Source of the DNA: Alphaproteobacteria bacterium
GTDB lineage: Bacteria > Pseudomonadota > Alphaproteobacteria > GCA-2731375
Direction of reading: 5' to 3'
Length of the DNA: 32,585 nt
Assembly (NCBI GenBank): GCA_029937535.1
Contig: JAPYPT010000020.1
Location: 1-32,585, forward strand
Positions 7,033 through 15,689 of this stretch are shown piece by piece (the first letter of the stretch is position 1; each line of letters starts with the position of its first letter). Made by a program: the position numbers and the translations under genes. Under the pieces are notes generated by a model. It was not told the origin of the DNA. It did no database searches and saw only the letters and a list, made by a program, of their open reading frames with translations.

Positions 7033-8118
7033 ATGTCGGTTAATCCATTTAAAAACGTCCTGGCGCAAAGCGGCGCGCCCGGCTCCACAACCGCCCGGTG
7101 GAAGGCGGTTGCCGACCTCTATCATGCCTATTTTACGGGCTTGATCCTGATGATCGCGTCCCGGAAAGGGGGCGATGCGGCGGGCGAATGGATTTTTCGC
7201 ACTTTTCGCCGGCAACATCACGAAAAATTCCTCTCTTCCTTCAAAAAACTTGGGCTGGAGCACCTGCCCGACGCCGTGGCGGCGGCGCAATATCACTATC
7301 TGTCCAATTCCGTCGGCGGGGCGGAGGTGGAATACATGTACGAAACCGATAGCAAGGCCTGGGTGCATTTCTGTCATCCCCGCTGGATGTACGACGGCGC
7401 GGCGCTGTGCGGCGCCCCCCTGCAGGTCAGCCATGGTTTTCTGCGTGGCTGGTATGGCCATAACGGCGTCTCCCTGGGCAACCCGCGCCTGGGCTTTGTC
7501 TGCACCTCACAGGACATGACGGCGGAATACGGCCTGGCGGGGTATTTTCAGGAATTCGACCACGATCTGGGCCCCGACGAGCGCCTGCAATTCGCCTCCG
7601 GTGAAATGGCGCCGCCATTCGAGCCGGCCCAGGCGCCACAATTGAATACGGACGAGTGGCCGGAGCAGCGCCTGCACAAGGCCAATCGTAACTACGCCAT
7701 GGAGTATATCAAAACCGGCCTGCCCGAACTGATCGCCACCCTGGGTCCCGGCGAGGCCGGCGCCCTGGGCAACCTGGCCGGAAACATCATTGGCCGGCAG
7801 TATTTCTGGCAGATCCGTGAACGGCTCGGGACCACGGGTGACGGCGCCCTGGATTTCGCCAACTTCATGGCGGCGATGGCGGCGGCCCAGGATGACGGGG
7901 TGGAGGTTTCGGGCACCGACACGGATGCCACGGTGCGGGTGACCGGCTGGCGCCTGATGCGCGGGCGCGAGAGCGAGCACGAGGCGGTGTTCGAGGCCTG
8001 GAACGGCCTGTGGCAAGGCTGCCTCGCCGCCCATAACCGCTTCCTGGCGATCCAGATCGGCGACCGCATGGACTACGGCGATGACGCCTTCGAATGGCGC
8101 ATCCGCAAGGTCCGGTGA
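7033..8118 (+). CDS. Protein of unknown function (361 aa), possibly ATC-hydrolase-like
   Basis: The ATG at 7033 is chosen because GGGGAG lies just upstream (7022-7027). The frame is open to an earlier ATG at 6949, but that would run into the divergent MFS gene. The protein is soluble, without a signal peptide or membrane helices. An N-terminal helical region (about 15-70) is followed by a mixed domain with Trp/His/Cys-rich segments: WVHFCHPRWMYDG (about 114-126), VSHGFLRGWYG and LGFVCTSQD (about 153-161), then GYFQEFDHDL. A single conserved-looking Cys followed by an aromatic/acidic stretch is reminiscent of L-2-amino-thiazoline-4-carboxylate hydrolase-like proteins, but this resemblance is weak. 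Function unknown. Confidence 0.72.
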   Translation: MSVNPFKNVLAQSGAPGSTTARWKAVADLYHAYFTGLILMIASRKGGDAAGEWIFRTFRRQHHEKFLSSFKKLGLEHLPDAVAAAQYHYLSNSVGGAEVEYMYETDSKAWVHFCHPRWMYDGAALCGAPLQVSHGFLRGWYGHNGVSLGNPRLGFVCTSQDMTAEYGLAGYFQEFDHDLGPDERLQFASGEMAPPFEPAQAPQLNTDEWPEQRLHKANRNYAMEYIKTGLPELIATLGPGEAGALGNLAGNIIGRQYFWQIRERLGTTGDGALDFANFMAAMAAAQDDGVEVSGTDTDATVRVTGWRLMRGRESEHEAVFEAWNGLWQGCLAAHNRFLAIQIGDRMDYGDDAFEWRIRKVR

Positions 8119-8134
8119 TTGGTCCGCAACACTG

Positions 8135-8794
8135 TCACCATGATCGTGCCGGGCCATGGCGTTCGAAAAGCGCAAGCAAAACGGCGGAAACGATGCTGAT
8201 GACAACGATGTAATCGACTGCGTGGTCGAGCATGTAAGCGCTTGCTCCGGCGACGGCGGCCCAGGCCAGCGGCAGAGCGAAAAGGAGCCGTGGCGGCGTG
8301 CGCAGGGCCAGCAATAGTCCGACCATAAGGATCGCCGTCGGGTTCGGGGCGGTGCCGGCCAGGGGCAGGGATGTCCAGTCATATCCCTGGATTAATAAAA
8401 TCAAGGGATGGATCACCAAGGCAAAGAGGATCAGCGCCGTCGAAAGGGTGCGGGCCAGGCTGGATCGAAAACCCAAATTTATCCCGGTAGGGGAAAGGCT
8501 GAACCAGGTCAGCATAACACCTTGGCCAATCCAGGCAGCGGCGTAATAAGGCGCCATGAAGTTCAGTTCGGCCATCATATCCAGTTGGTGCGCCACGCCG
8601 ACCCACAGACAGGACGCGGCAAGATATCCGGCAAGGCAGCGGGATATCCATTTTGCTGCCCGTCTTTGCAGGCGCAGCGTCAGGGCGGCAATCAGGGCCG
8701 CCAGCACCCAGGCAGACAATACCACGGGTAGCCAACGTGCATTGTAGTCGCCCATCAAGGCGAAATAGACGTCGAGGGAATAGGGTAATTCCAT
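8135..8794 (-). CDS. DUF6064-family integral membrane protein
   Basis: This 219-residue protein has six to seven hydrophobic helices. It starts MELPYSLDVYFALMGDYN, which matches the characteristic opening of DUF6064 proteins (LPFS...F...YN). Later helices around residues 20-40, 50-70, 80-100, 117-135, 145-165, 168-188 and 190-208 fill most of the length. The function of the family is not known. The gene starts 36 bases after the aldo/keto reductase stop on the same strand and is probably the last gene of that run. It converges with the preceding plus-strand gene, with only 16 bases between stops. Confidence 0.72.
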   Translation of the reverse strand: MELPYSLDVYFALMGDYNARWLPVVLSAWVLAALIAALTLRLQRRAAKWISRCLAGYLAASCLWVGVAHQLDMMAELNFMAPYYAAAWIGQGVMLTWFSLSPTGINLGFRSSLARTLSTALILFALVIHPLILLIQGYDWTSLPLAGTAPNPTAILMVGLLLALRTPPRLLFALPLAWAAVAGASAYMLDHAVDYIVVISIVSAVLLALFERHGPARSW

Positions 8795-8830
8795 GAAACC
8801 ACGCCGCGCTGATTGCCGGCCCCGGGGCCG

Positions 8831-9763
8831 CTATAGATCTTCGATAAAACGCACCATGCGCCGGCGTATCTTGGGCTCGGGCAGGCGGCCGCGCAGGGCC
8901 CCCATGTTCTCTTCCATGTGCGCCACCCGAGAGGTTGCCGGAATGGCGCAGGTGACGCTTGGATGGGAGATGATGAATTTCAAGAAGAACTGCGCCCAGT
9001 TCGAACAGTCGAATTCCTTGACCCAGCCAGGCAGCGGCTTGTCCCGTACCAAAGGAAACAGGCCGCCGCCCTGAAACGGCCGGTTGATGATCACGCCTAG
9101 CCCGCGCTCCCGCGCCAGGGGCAGCAGGCGCGCTTCGGCTTCCCGGTCCAGTATGTTGTAGGTGAATTGCACGAAATCCAGGGATTGAGCGGCCATGATC
9201 CGTTCCATTTCACTGTGCCGGCCGCCGTGGGACGTGGTGATGCCGATATAACGAATCCGGCCCTCCGCCTTGGCTTGGCGCAGGGTCTGCAAATGCGCCT
9301 CCCAATCCACCAGGTTGTGGATTTGCATGAGGTCGAAGCGGTCGACCGCCCAAAGCGCGGCGGCTTCCCGAATCTGGCTTTCCGCGCTGGTGCCATACGG
9401 GGTCCAGACCTTTGTGGCGGAAAACAGGCCTTGTTTATTCTCCAGCCGTTTCAGGCACCAGCCGATAACCTCTTGCGAACTGCCGTACATGGGCGAGCTG
9501 TCGATCATCCCGCCGCCCAATTCAAGAAATCTCCGCAGCACCGCCAGCCGCCGCCGGCGCAGCCTTTCACTACCGCCGACATTAAAGGTAATCCAGGTGC
9601 CCATGCCGAGGGCGGGGATTTCCTCTCCCGTCGCCGGGATCTTACGCCGGATCAAGGTGCCCGGTTTCGCCGCCGGGTCGGTGGAAAACAATGGTGTCAA
9701 TGAAGCGCCCAGCGCCGAAAACAGCAGCCGGCGGCGGTTGAATATCAACCGCTGGGTCTGCAT
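8831..9763 (-). CDS. Tat-exported aldo/keto reductase
   Basis: This 310-residue protein has an intact AKR catalytic tetrad: Asp88 and Tyr93 (MIDSSPMYGSS), Lys118 (SATKVW) and His149 (MQIHNL). The TIM-barrel order is kept, from GMGTW to the C-terminal AIPATSR segment that contacts NADP(H) phosphate in AKRs. The N-terminus, NRRRLLFSALGASLTPLF (9-26), is a twin-arginine signal-like sequence with a hydrophobic core, so periplasmic export via Tat is predicted. That would require the cofactor to be loaded in the cytoplasm. The carbonyl substrate is unknown. It lies in a minus-strand run behind the alpha/beta hydrolase and before DUF6064. Confidence 0.87.
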   Translation of the reverse strand: MQTQRLIFNRRRLLFSALGASLTPLFSTDPAAKPGTLIRRKIPATGEEIPALGMGTWITFNVGGSERLRRRRLAVLRRFLELGGGMIDSSPMYGSSQEVIGWCLKRLENKQGLFSATKVWTPYGTSAESQIREAAALWAVDRFDLMQIHNLVDWEAHLQTLRQAKAEGRIRYIGITTSHGGRHSEMERIMAAQSLDFVQFTYNILDREAEARLLPLARERGLGVIINRPFQGGGLFPLVRDKPLPGWVKEFDCSNWAQFFLKFIISHPSVTCAIPATSRVAHMEENMGALRGRLPEPKIRRRMVRFIEDL

Positions 9764-9806
9764 TGCCTTCGGTGCCGCCGTCTCACCGCATCATGTCTCC
9801 AACCCT

Positions 9807-10757
9807 TTAGGATAGTGCGTCGCGCAATCGTTTGGCGGCAAGACTTTGCGCGGCAATGGAATCGTCCAACATGGGCGCCATGGAAAAGAAGCCGTGGATC
9901 ATGCCCTCAAAATCCACGTGTTCGCAGGCCACGCCTTCGGCCACCAGCCGCTTGCCGCATTCCCGGCCCTCGTGGTTGAGGATATCGCATTCCGCCGTGA
10001 TCAACAGCACCGGCGGCAGGCCGGCAAAGCTGGCCGCGCGGGAGGGCGAGGCGCGCCAATCGGCCAATTCCTCGTCGCTGTTGAGATAGTGTTCCCGGAA
10101 ATAAGGTATCGAGTCCGCCACCAGGGGGCCATGGCCCTTGCCATAGGTCTCGTAGGTGGGCGTGCCGCCGGCATAATCCATCACGGGATAGACCAGCAAT
10201 TGAAAGGCGATGGATAAATCATCCGCGCTGTCGCGGGCCATGAGGGAGACGACAAGGGCCAGGTTGCCGCCCGCGCTGTCGCCGCCCACGGCGATTTTGT
10301 CGGCCCGGATGCCCATCTCATCGGCATTGTCCGAGAGCCACTTGGTGGCGGCATAGCTGTCATCGACGGAAGCGGGAAATTTTGCCTCCGGTCCCATGCG
10401 GTAATCCACGGAGAGGACGAAGATTCCGGCGTCCCGGCACATGGCGCGGGCGACGGAATCGTGGGTCTCGAGGCTGCCGATAACATGACCGCCACCATGG
10501 AAATAGACCAGGGCGCCCACCGCGCCGTCCGAGCCACCGGCGCCGGCGGGGCGGTAGGTGCGCACGGGAATATCGCCCATCGGTCCGGGAATGGTCCGGT
10601 CCTCGACCGCGCCGACCTCGACGATGGGCGCATTGCGGGCCTTCACGCCGGCTTCCATCTGCGCCCTGGCATCGACCGGGCTCAACTCGTGCATGGGCTT
10701 CAGGCCCAGGGCCTTCATGGCCTCCAACAGATCGAGCAATTGGGGTTTCATTGCCAT
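9807..10757 (-). CDS. Alpha/beta hydrolase of the hormone-sensitive-lipase (HSL) esterase family
   Basis: This 316-residue cytoplasmic esterase has the family oxyanion-hole motif HGGG (87-90). Its nucleophile is Ser161 in GGDSAGGN, its acid is Asp258 in AECDILNHEG and its base is His288 in GMIHGFF. The length is typical of bacterial HSL/group IV esterases. These hydrolyse short-chain esters or lactones; the physiological ester is not evident. The start at 10757 has GGAGGAA upstream on the minus strand; a second ATG two codons later is a less likely alternative. The spacing of 33 bases to the SDR gene upstream suggests co-transcription. Confidence 0.9.
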   Translation of the reverse strand: MAMKPQLLDLLEAMKALGLKPMHELSPVDARAQMEAGVKARNAPIVEVGAVEDRTIPGPMGDIPVRTYRPAGAGGSDGAVGALVYFHGGGHVIGSLETHDSVARAMCRDAGIFVLSVDYRMGPEAKFPASVDDSYAATKWLSDNADEMGIRADKIAVGGDSAGGNLALVVSLMARDSADDLSIAFQLLVYPVMDYAGGTPTYETYGKGHGPLVADSIPYFREHYLNSDEELADWRASPSRAASFAGLPPVLLITAECDILNHEGRECGKRLVAEGVACEHVDFEGMIHGFFSMAPMLDDSIAAQSLAAKRLRDALS

Positions 10758-10790
10758 GATTTCGTTTCCTCCATTTTTTCGACTGAAATT

Positions 10791-11552
10791 TTAATACTGC
10801 ACACTTGGGGTCAAGGCGCCATCGACCAACAGGTTGGCGCCGCTGATGAAGCTGGCCAGGGGACTGCACAAAAAGACCGTGGCATCCGCCACCTCTTCCG
10901 GCGTGCCCATGCGGCCCATGGGGTTCAGGCCCAGGGCGCCCTTATAGATTTCAGGCGTTTCCACTTCGCGCTGATGCCACACCCCACCCTCGAAATAGAT
11001 CGTGCCGGGCGAGACCGAATTAAAGCGCAAACCCTTGGACGCATGCGCGTGCGCCAGGTTGGAGATATGGTTGACCAGGGCCGCCTTCATGGTGTTGTAG
11101 GGCCGCACGCCGCCGAAAAACTGCAGCGCCCCGACCGAGTTGATGGCGACAACGGAACCGGCATCGGATTTCTCCAGATGGGGCAGGGCGCCGTCAATCG
11201 TGTGAATGGTGCCCATGATGTCGATCTCGAAGGCGGCGCGCCAATCTTCTTCCGTGTCCGTGGTTGCCATGGCCGATACATTGGCCACCAGCACATCCAG
11301 CCCGCCCAGTTCATCCGCCGCGCTGTCGATCCAGGCTTTCAGGGCGGTTTCATCGCCCACGTCCACGCCCCCGCCCGTGGCCCGCACGCCCATGCCTTGC
11401 AGGGCCGCGACCGTCTCCGCCACCGCCTCCGGATCGCGGGCGCATATCGCCACATCCGCGCCTTCCGTCGCCAGACGCTCCGCGATGGCCCGGCCGATGC
11501 CCCGGGTTCCGCCCGTCACCAGAGCCTTTTTGCCCCGTAATCCCAAATCCAT
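10791..11552 (-). CDS. SDR-family oxidoreductase (classical short-chain dehydrogenase)
   Basis: This 253-residue protein has the Rossmann motif TGGTRGIG (13-20), an NVSA version of the NNAG strand motif (91-94) and the catalytic residues Ser139, Tyr152 and Lys156 (YNTMK). The C-terminal SFISGANLLVDGAL is the usual end of FabG-like SDRs. It is an NAD(P)-dependent hydroxyl/keto oxidoreductase of unknown substrate. GGGGGAG precedes the ATG at 11552. The neighbours (zinc alcohol dehydrogenase upstream, HSL esterase downstream) suggest sequential ester and alcohol oxidation steps. Confidence 0.9.
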   Translation of the reverse strand: MDLGLRGKKALVTGGTRGIGRAIAERLATEGADVAICARDPEAVAETVAALQGMGVRATGGGVDVGDETALKAWIDSAADELGGLDVLVANVSAMATTDTEEDWRAAFEIDIMGTIHTIDGALPHLEKSDAGSVVAINSVGALQFFGGVRPYNTMKAALVNHISNLAHAHASKGLRFNSVSPGTIYFEGGVWHQREVETPEIYKGALGLNPMGRMGTPEEVADATVFLCSPLASFISGANLLVDGALTPSVQY

Positions 11553-11585
11553 GCCGTTATCTCCCCCTCATGTATTTATTTTTTC

Positions 11586-11598
11586 GAGTGTACCACTC
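11586..11598. promoter_or_regulatory. Short inverted repeat upstream of the SDR gene
   Basis: GAGTG-TAC-CACTC is a perfect 5-bp inverted repeat in the 70-base gap between the alcohol dehydrogenase stop and the SDR start. It is followed, in the direction of the SDR gene, by an A/T-rich run that could hold a -10 box. It could be an operator for an internal promoter. A match this short can also arise by chance. Confidence 0.3.
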
Positions 11599-11622
11599 AC
11601 CGACGGCGTCGGGAAACCCGAA

Positions 11623-12675
11623 CTAAATAGCTGGGTCCAGGAGGATCTTGCATTGACCGGTAGGTGACTTCAGGCCTTCGAAGGCGGCGGAGAAGTCGTC
11701 GAAGCCGACCACGCCGGTAATCATGGGGCTGGGGTCGATACGGCCCCGGTCCAGCATTTCCAGGGTCAGTTCGAAATCCCGTCTTTCGTACATGTAGCTG
11801 TATTTGACGGACAATTCCTTGCTGACGGCCTTGACCGGCATAATGCTGTCGGCGCTCATGCATAACCCGGCGATGACCAGGCGGCCGTTCACGGGGGCGT
11901 AGTCCATGGCCAGTTGCTGGCTGCCCGCTATGCCGACACAGTCAAAGACCACCTCGGCCCGGCGGCCGGCAATCTGTTTGTAGCGGTTGACCACATCCTC
12001 CCGGCTGGCGTCGATCCCGTCCGTGGCGCCCAGGGCAGCCGCCTTGGCCAGACGGCCCGCGGACAGATCGGAGATCACCACATGCCGGGCGCCGAAAAAG
12101 CGGCACCACAAGGCCACCGCCAGGCCGATGGGCCCGGCGCCGATAATCAATACCCCATCGCCCACCGCCAGACCCGCCGTGCGCACCGCATGCAGGCCCA
12201 CCGCCAGGGGTTCGACCAGGCCGCCGGCCTGATAGTCCACCCCAGGGGGCAAGGCCAAGGCCTCCGCCCCGCCGACCCGGACATAGTCGGCATAGCCGCC
12301 CTGTGGCCCCTCCGCATGTCCCATGCCGGTATTGACGACTTGCCGGCAGCGGTGGCCGCGGCCGGACAGGCAGTCCAGGCACTGACCGCAGGAAATATAG
12401 GGCAGGGCGCAAACCCGGTCTCCTTCGTGCCAGTGTCCCGGCGCCTGACCGCCGACCTCCACCACCTCGCCGCAGAATTCGTGGCCCATGATGGCGCCCT
12501 GGCGCAACGGCGCCATGCCGCTGGAGCGATCAGAGAGAGCGGCCAAATGCAGGTCCGAGCCGCAAATGCCGCAGCTCTTGACCTGCACCAGTAAATCGGT
12601 GGGCTGGGGCTCGGGGGCCTCGACCTCGCCGATCACCAGGGGCTGGCCCGGCGCCTCGAACAGTGCTGCACGCAT
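11623..12675 (-). CDS. Zinc-dependent medium-chain alcohol/polyol dehydrogenase
   Basis: This 350-residue protein starts at the ATG at 12675, which has GGGAAGAG upstream; in-frame ATGs at 12696 and 12717 are weaker. Catalytic Zn ligands are Cys35 (SCGICGSDLH) and His65-Glu66 (GHEFCGEVVEVG). The structural Zn site is Cys96, Cys99, Cys102 and Cys110. The Rossmann segment GAGPIGLAVA is followed by an Asp at the end of the next strand (VVISDLS), which predicts NAD rather than NADP. The family includes sorbitol, threonine and butanediol dehydrogenases, and the exact substrate is open. It is the first gene of a five-gene minus-strand run and is divergent from the epimerase-like gene. Confidence 0.9.
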   Translation of the reverse strand: MRAALFEAPGQPLVIGEVEAPEPQPTDLLVQVKSCGICGSDLHLAALSDRSSGMAPLRQGAIMGHEFCGEVVEVGGQAPGHWHEGDRVCALPYISCGQCLDCLSGRGHRCRQVVNTGMGHAEGPQGGYADYVRVGGAEALALPPGVDYQAGGLVEPLAVGLHAVRTAGLAVGDGVLIIGAGPIGLAVALWCRFFGARHVVISDLSAGRLAKAAALGATDGIDASREDVVNRYKQIAGRRAEVVFDCVGIAGSQQLAMDYAPVNGRLVIAGLCMSADSIMPVKAVSKELSVKYSYMYERRDFELTLEMLDRGRIDPSPMITGVVGFDDFSAAFEGLKSPTGQCKILLDPAI

Positions 12676-12756
12676 TTCCGCTCTTCCCGCATCCATTGAG
12701 TTGGCGTTATTGTCCAAGTGCTGGCCCCCGAACGCAAGATGGAAATGTTATTGCTC

Positions 12757-13803
12757 ATGACCGATGTTTTAATACCCGCGGATTTTCCAAGCGGTTTCGC
12801 CGACGCGGCGGCACTGGAAGAATTCATGACCCGGCCCAGCCAGGCCTTGATCGATGATCTGGCGAAACTGGATGGCGATATCATGGTGCTGGGCGTGGGC
12901 GGCAAGATGGGCCCGACCCTGGCGCGGCTGGCCAAGCGCGCCGCGCCCGGCAAACGCATCATCGGCGTGGCGCGGTTTTCCGAAGCGGGTCTGGCGGAAC
13001 AGCTGCAAAGCCACGGTATCGAGACCATAACCTGCGATTTGCTGAACCGGGACGCCGTCGCCGCCCTGCCTGACATCGCCAACGTGGTGTTCATGGCGGG
13101 GCGCAAGTTCGGTTCCGCCGGGGCCGAGGAACTGACCTGGGCCATGAATGTGCATGTGCCGGCAATTGTCGCGGAGCGTTTTTGCCAGGCCCGGATCGTC
13201 AGTTTCTCGACCGCCTGCGTCTACCCTTTCGTCTCGATCCTCTCCCAAGGCGCCGGCGAGGACGTGGCGGCAACCCCGCCGCCGGGCGAATACGCCAATT
13301 CCTGCGTCGGCCGGGAGCGGATGTTCGAATATTTTTCCAATCTCCATGATACACCCGGCCGCAGTATCCGCTTGAGCTATGCCATCGACATGCGTTACGG
13401 CGTGCTCCATGACGTCGCGGCCAAGGTCTGGGCCGGCGAGGTGATTGATTTGACCATGGGGCATGCCAACGTCATTTGGCAGGGCGACGCCAATTCCCAG
13501 GTCCTGCGCGCCCTGCACCATTGCACGACGCCGCCCAGCCCCCTGAACGTCACCGGGCCCGAAGTGGTCGCCATTTCCTGGCTGGCCGCCGAATTCGGCA
13601 AACGGTTCGGGTTGGAGGTGGAGCTGACGGGGGAGCCGGCGCCGGAAGCCTGGCTGATCAACACAGCCCGCGCCGAGACCTTGTTTGGCTATCCCATGGT
13701 CTCGTTGGCCAGCATGGTCGATTGGGTGGCCGACTGGGTTGCCCGCGACGGCGGCAGCCTTGGCAAGCCGACCCATTTTGAAGTCCGCGATGGCAACTAT
13801 TGA
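12757..13803 (+). CDS. NAD-dependent epimerase/dehydratase-like protein with Cys in place of the catalytic Lys
   Basis: This protein has 348 residues from the ATG at 12757. In-frame starts at 12718 (GTG), 12739 and 12745 remain possible. The Rossmann motif VLGVGGKMG (44-52) and the extended-SDR serine strand SFSTACVYP (149-157) are present. The active-site helix reads [15 protein letters not shown]: Tyr179 is kept, but Cys183 (TGC at 13303) stands where the YxxxK motif needs Lys. The C-terminal part ([25 protein letters not shown]) resembles the substrate domain of nucleotide-sugar or lactone-type epimerases. It may bind NAD without classical catalysis or use a different chemistry. The downstream GNAT gene overlaps its end by 14 bases. 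Confidence 0.85.
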   Translation: MTDVLIPADFPSGFADAAALEEFMTRPSQALIDDLAKLDGDIMVLGVGGKMGPTLARLAKRAAPGKRIIGVARFSEAGLAEQLQSHGIETITCDLLNRDAVAALPDIANVVFMAGRKFGSAGAEELTWAMNVHVPAIVAERFCQARIVSFSTACVYPFVSILSQGAGEDVAATPPPGEYANSCVGRERMFEYFSNLHDTPGRSIRLSYAIDMRYGVLHDVAAKVWAGEVIDLTMGHANVIWQGDANSQVLRALHHCTTPPSPLNVTGPEVVAISWLAAEFGKRFGLEVELTGEPAPEAWLINTARAETLFGYPMVSLASMVDWVADWVARDGGSLGKPTHFEVRDGNY

Positions 13804-14638
13804 TGAGTTGACATGGTCCGGCCTGGGCGCGGCGGACATTGACGCCGCCGTCGGGCTGAATGCCGAGGCGGGCTGGAACCAGAACGCCGCCGATTGGCAA
13901 TTCATGCTGGAACGGGGCGAGGGCATGGCGGTTCGCGGTGAGGCGCTGGTGGCCACATCCATGCTGTTGCCCCAGGGCGGCCGCTTTGCCTGGATCGCCA
14001 TGATCCTGGTCACCGCCGCCTGGCAGCGCCAGGGCCTGGCCAGCGAGTTGATGCGCCGCTGTTTGGCGCGGGCCGTTGCGCTGAACCTGATTGCCGGGTT
14101 GGATGCGACGACGGCCGGGCGCCGGGTTTATCTGCCATTGGGCTTTCAGGACATCTATCCCCTGACCCGCTGGCAGGTGGAAAACCCCCAGGTTGGCGAC
14201 CGTGGAGCCGGCGTGCGGCCCATGGGGCAAGACGATCTGGACCGGGTTGCGGCGTGGGACGAAGGCATCTCCGGCGCCCCCCGCAAGGCTTTGTTGAGGC
14301 ATCTTTACAAGCGCTGCCCCGAACGCGCCTTCGTGCTGGAGGCGGGGGATGGTTTGCAGGGTTTTGTCCTGGCCCGCGATGGCCGCCTGGCGACGCAAAT
14401 CGGGCCGTTATCGGCTAACAGCGGCGATGGGGCGGCCGCCTTGCTGGGGGCGTCTCTTGGCGCCGGGTCCGGTCCGGTTTTTTTGGACGCCGCCGATCAT
14501 CACGGCCTGCTTCGCCAGTTCCTGCAAGATGCCGGCTTCAAGGAACAACGGGGTTACATGCGCATGCTGCTGGGCCGCACCGAACCCTTGGACGACCCGA
14601 ACCGCGTGTTCCTGATTGCCGGACCGGAATTGGGCTGA
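13790..14638 (+). CDS. GNAT acetyltransferase with YitH/Acetyltransf_18-like C-terminal domain
   Basis: This protein has 282 residues from the ATG at 13790, which lies inside the end of the epimerase-like gene and suggests translational coupling. The first half is a GNAT domain: the acetyl-CoA pyrophosphate loop reads QRQGLA (79-84), and the preceding strand, AWIAMILV, is typical. The second half (about 138-282) resembles the C-terminal domain found in YitH-like proteins, with segments [17 protein letters not shown] and a closing GYMRMLLGR. It is cytoplasmic, and the acceptor substrate is not known. Co-occurrence with an epimerase-like protein suggests a sugar or amino-sugar acceptor, but this is inference only. 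Confidence 0.85.
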   Translation: MATIDELTWSGLGAADIDAAVGLNAEAGWNQNAADWQFMLERGEGMAVRGEALVATSMLLPQGGRFAWIAMILVTAAWQRQGLASELMRRCLARAVALNLIAGLDATTAGRRVYLPLGFQDIYPLTRWQVENPQVGDRGAGVRPMGQDDLDRVAAWDEGISGAPRKALLRHLYKRCPERAFVLEAGDGLQGFVLARDGRLATQIGPLSANSGDGAAALLGASLGAGSGPVFLDAADHHGLLRQFLQDAGFKEQRGYMRMLLGRTEPLDDPNRVFLIAGPELG

Positions 14639-14650
14639 TACCAAGCCGTC

Positions 14651-15283
14651 ATGACAAATCTTGCTGACATCGAAATTAGGCCGGCGGCGCCCGATAATGA
14701 GGAGCGCGCCGCCCTGTTGCTCCATGCCACCGCACGGCCCGTGTTCGAATTCGTCTATGGACCGGATCGCAGCTTCATGCTGGCCATGCTGGCGGCGCAA
14801 TGGCAGGCGGAGGATAGTCTTTTCAGCCACCGCCATGCCCAGGGCGCCTACGACCCATCCGGCACCCTGATCGGGCTTGAACTCGGCTTCGACGCCACGT
14901 GCGATGACGCCGCACTTGCCGGCTCCTTTGCCGTGAGCCAGGCCCAGGCCAGCGCCGCGCAGCGCGCGCATATCTCACAGGCCGTTCGGCAATTGATCTA
15001 CTTCACGCCCCCCACGCCGGATGGCAATTATTGCGTGCACAATCTGGCGGTGGACCCCCAGGCAGGAGTCAGGGGCCTCGGCCGCCGGCTTTTGCAGGGC
15101 GCTTTTGAGCGGCAAGCGGCGGCGGGATATAGCGCCGTCTGCCTGGATGTCCTGGACGACAACCCCGCCGTGGGTTTCTACCTTCACATGGGCATGGAAC
15201 TGGCCTGCGAAGTGCGCCTGCCGCGCCTGATCGAGGAGCATAATATGCCGGCCATCTACCGCATGGTAAAAACGCTTGGATAG
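14651..15283 (+). CDS. GNAT-family N-acetyltransferase
   Basis: This 210-residue single-domain GNAT has the acetyl-CoA motif A region VHNLAVDPQAGVRGLGRRLL (129-148), with the R/Q-x-x-G-x-G/A loop as RGLGRR. It is followed by the motif B strand and helix AVCLDVLDDNPAVGFYLHMGM. The N-terminal segment (about 1-60) is longer than in minimal GNATs. It starts 12 bases after the previous GNAT gene and probably belongs to the same operon. The acceptor is unknown. The two acetyltransferases are not close copies of each other. Confidence 0.87.
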   Translation: MTNLADIEIRPAAPDNEERAALLLHATARPVFEFVYGPDRSFMLAMLAAQWQAEDSLFSHRHAQGAYDPSGTLIGLELGFDATCDDAALAGSFAVSQAQASAAQRAHISQAVRQLIYFTPPTPDGNYCVHNLAVDPQAGVRGLGRRLLQGAFERQAAAGYSAVCLDVLDDNPAVGFYLHMGMELACEVRLPRLIEEHNMPAIYRMVKTLG

Positions 15284-15312
15284 CGCATCACATTGATATT
15301 GGAGACTTGGAC

Positions 15313-15618
15313 ATGACCGCATATCTCATCGTACGCGCCGAAGTGGATCCTTCGGTCAGGGAAGGCTTCGACACCTGGTACCAGAACGAACATCTGCCCG
15401 ACGCCCTGAAGGCCTTCGACGCCGTCAGCGCCAAACGCGGGTGGAGCAGCGTTGAAGCGGATGTCCACATCGCCTTCTATGAGTTCCGCGACCTGGACGC
15501 CGCCGAAGCCCTGATCGGTTCGGACATCATGACGGGCTTCATCGCCGAGTTCGACCGCCACTGGTCCGGCAAGGTGACGCGAACGCGGGAACTGGTGGAG
15601 TTTTCACAACAGATTTAA
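15313..15618 (+). CDS. Small dimeric alpha/beta-barrel (ferredoxin-like) protein
   Basis: This protein has 101 residues from the ATG at 15313, with GGAG 8 bases upstream; a TTG at 15307 is less likely. The sequence opens with a strand, YLIVRAEVDPSVREGFDTWYQNEHLPDAL. This is the W-Y-x-x-E-H-L-P pattern seen in EthD/ABM-like dimeric alpha-beta barrel proteins, small enzymes or chaperones of aromatic and polyketide chemistry. No cofactor site is evident. It follows the GNAT genes on the same strand with a short gap and may be part of their operon. Confidence 0.7.
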   Translation: MTAYLIVRAEVDPSVREGFDTWYQNEHLPDALKAFDAVSAKRGWSSVEADVHIAFYEFRDLDAAEALIGSDIMTGFIAEFDRHWSGKVTRTRELVEFSQQI

Positions 15619-15689
15619 AAACCGGCGGATTCACCAGTCAAATTCCATCATGAATGGATTCGTAGATTACATCTCGTTATGCTCTCGCC

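Noticed and set aside
10461-11540. Plus-strand open frame of 359 codons opposite the esterase and SDR genes
   Set aside because: The minus-strand genes have full catalytic motifs and Shine-Dalgarno sites. This frame is a by-product of third-position GC bias.
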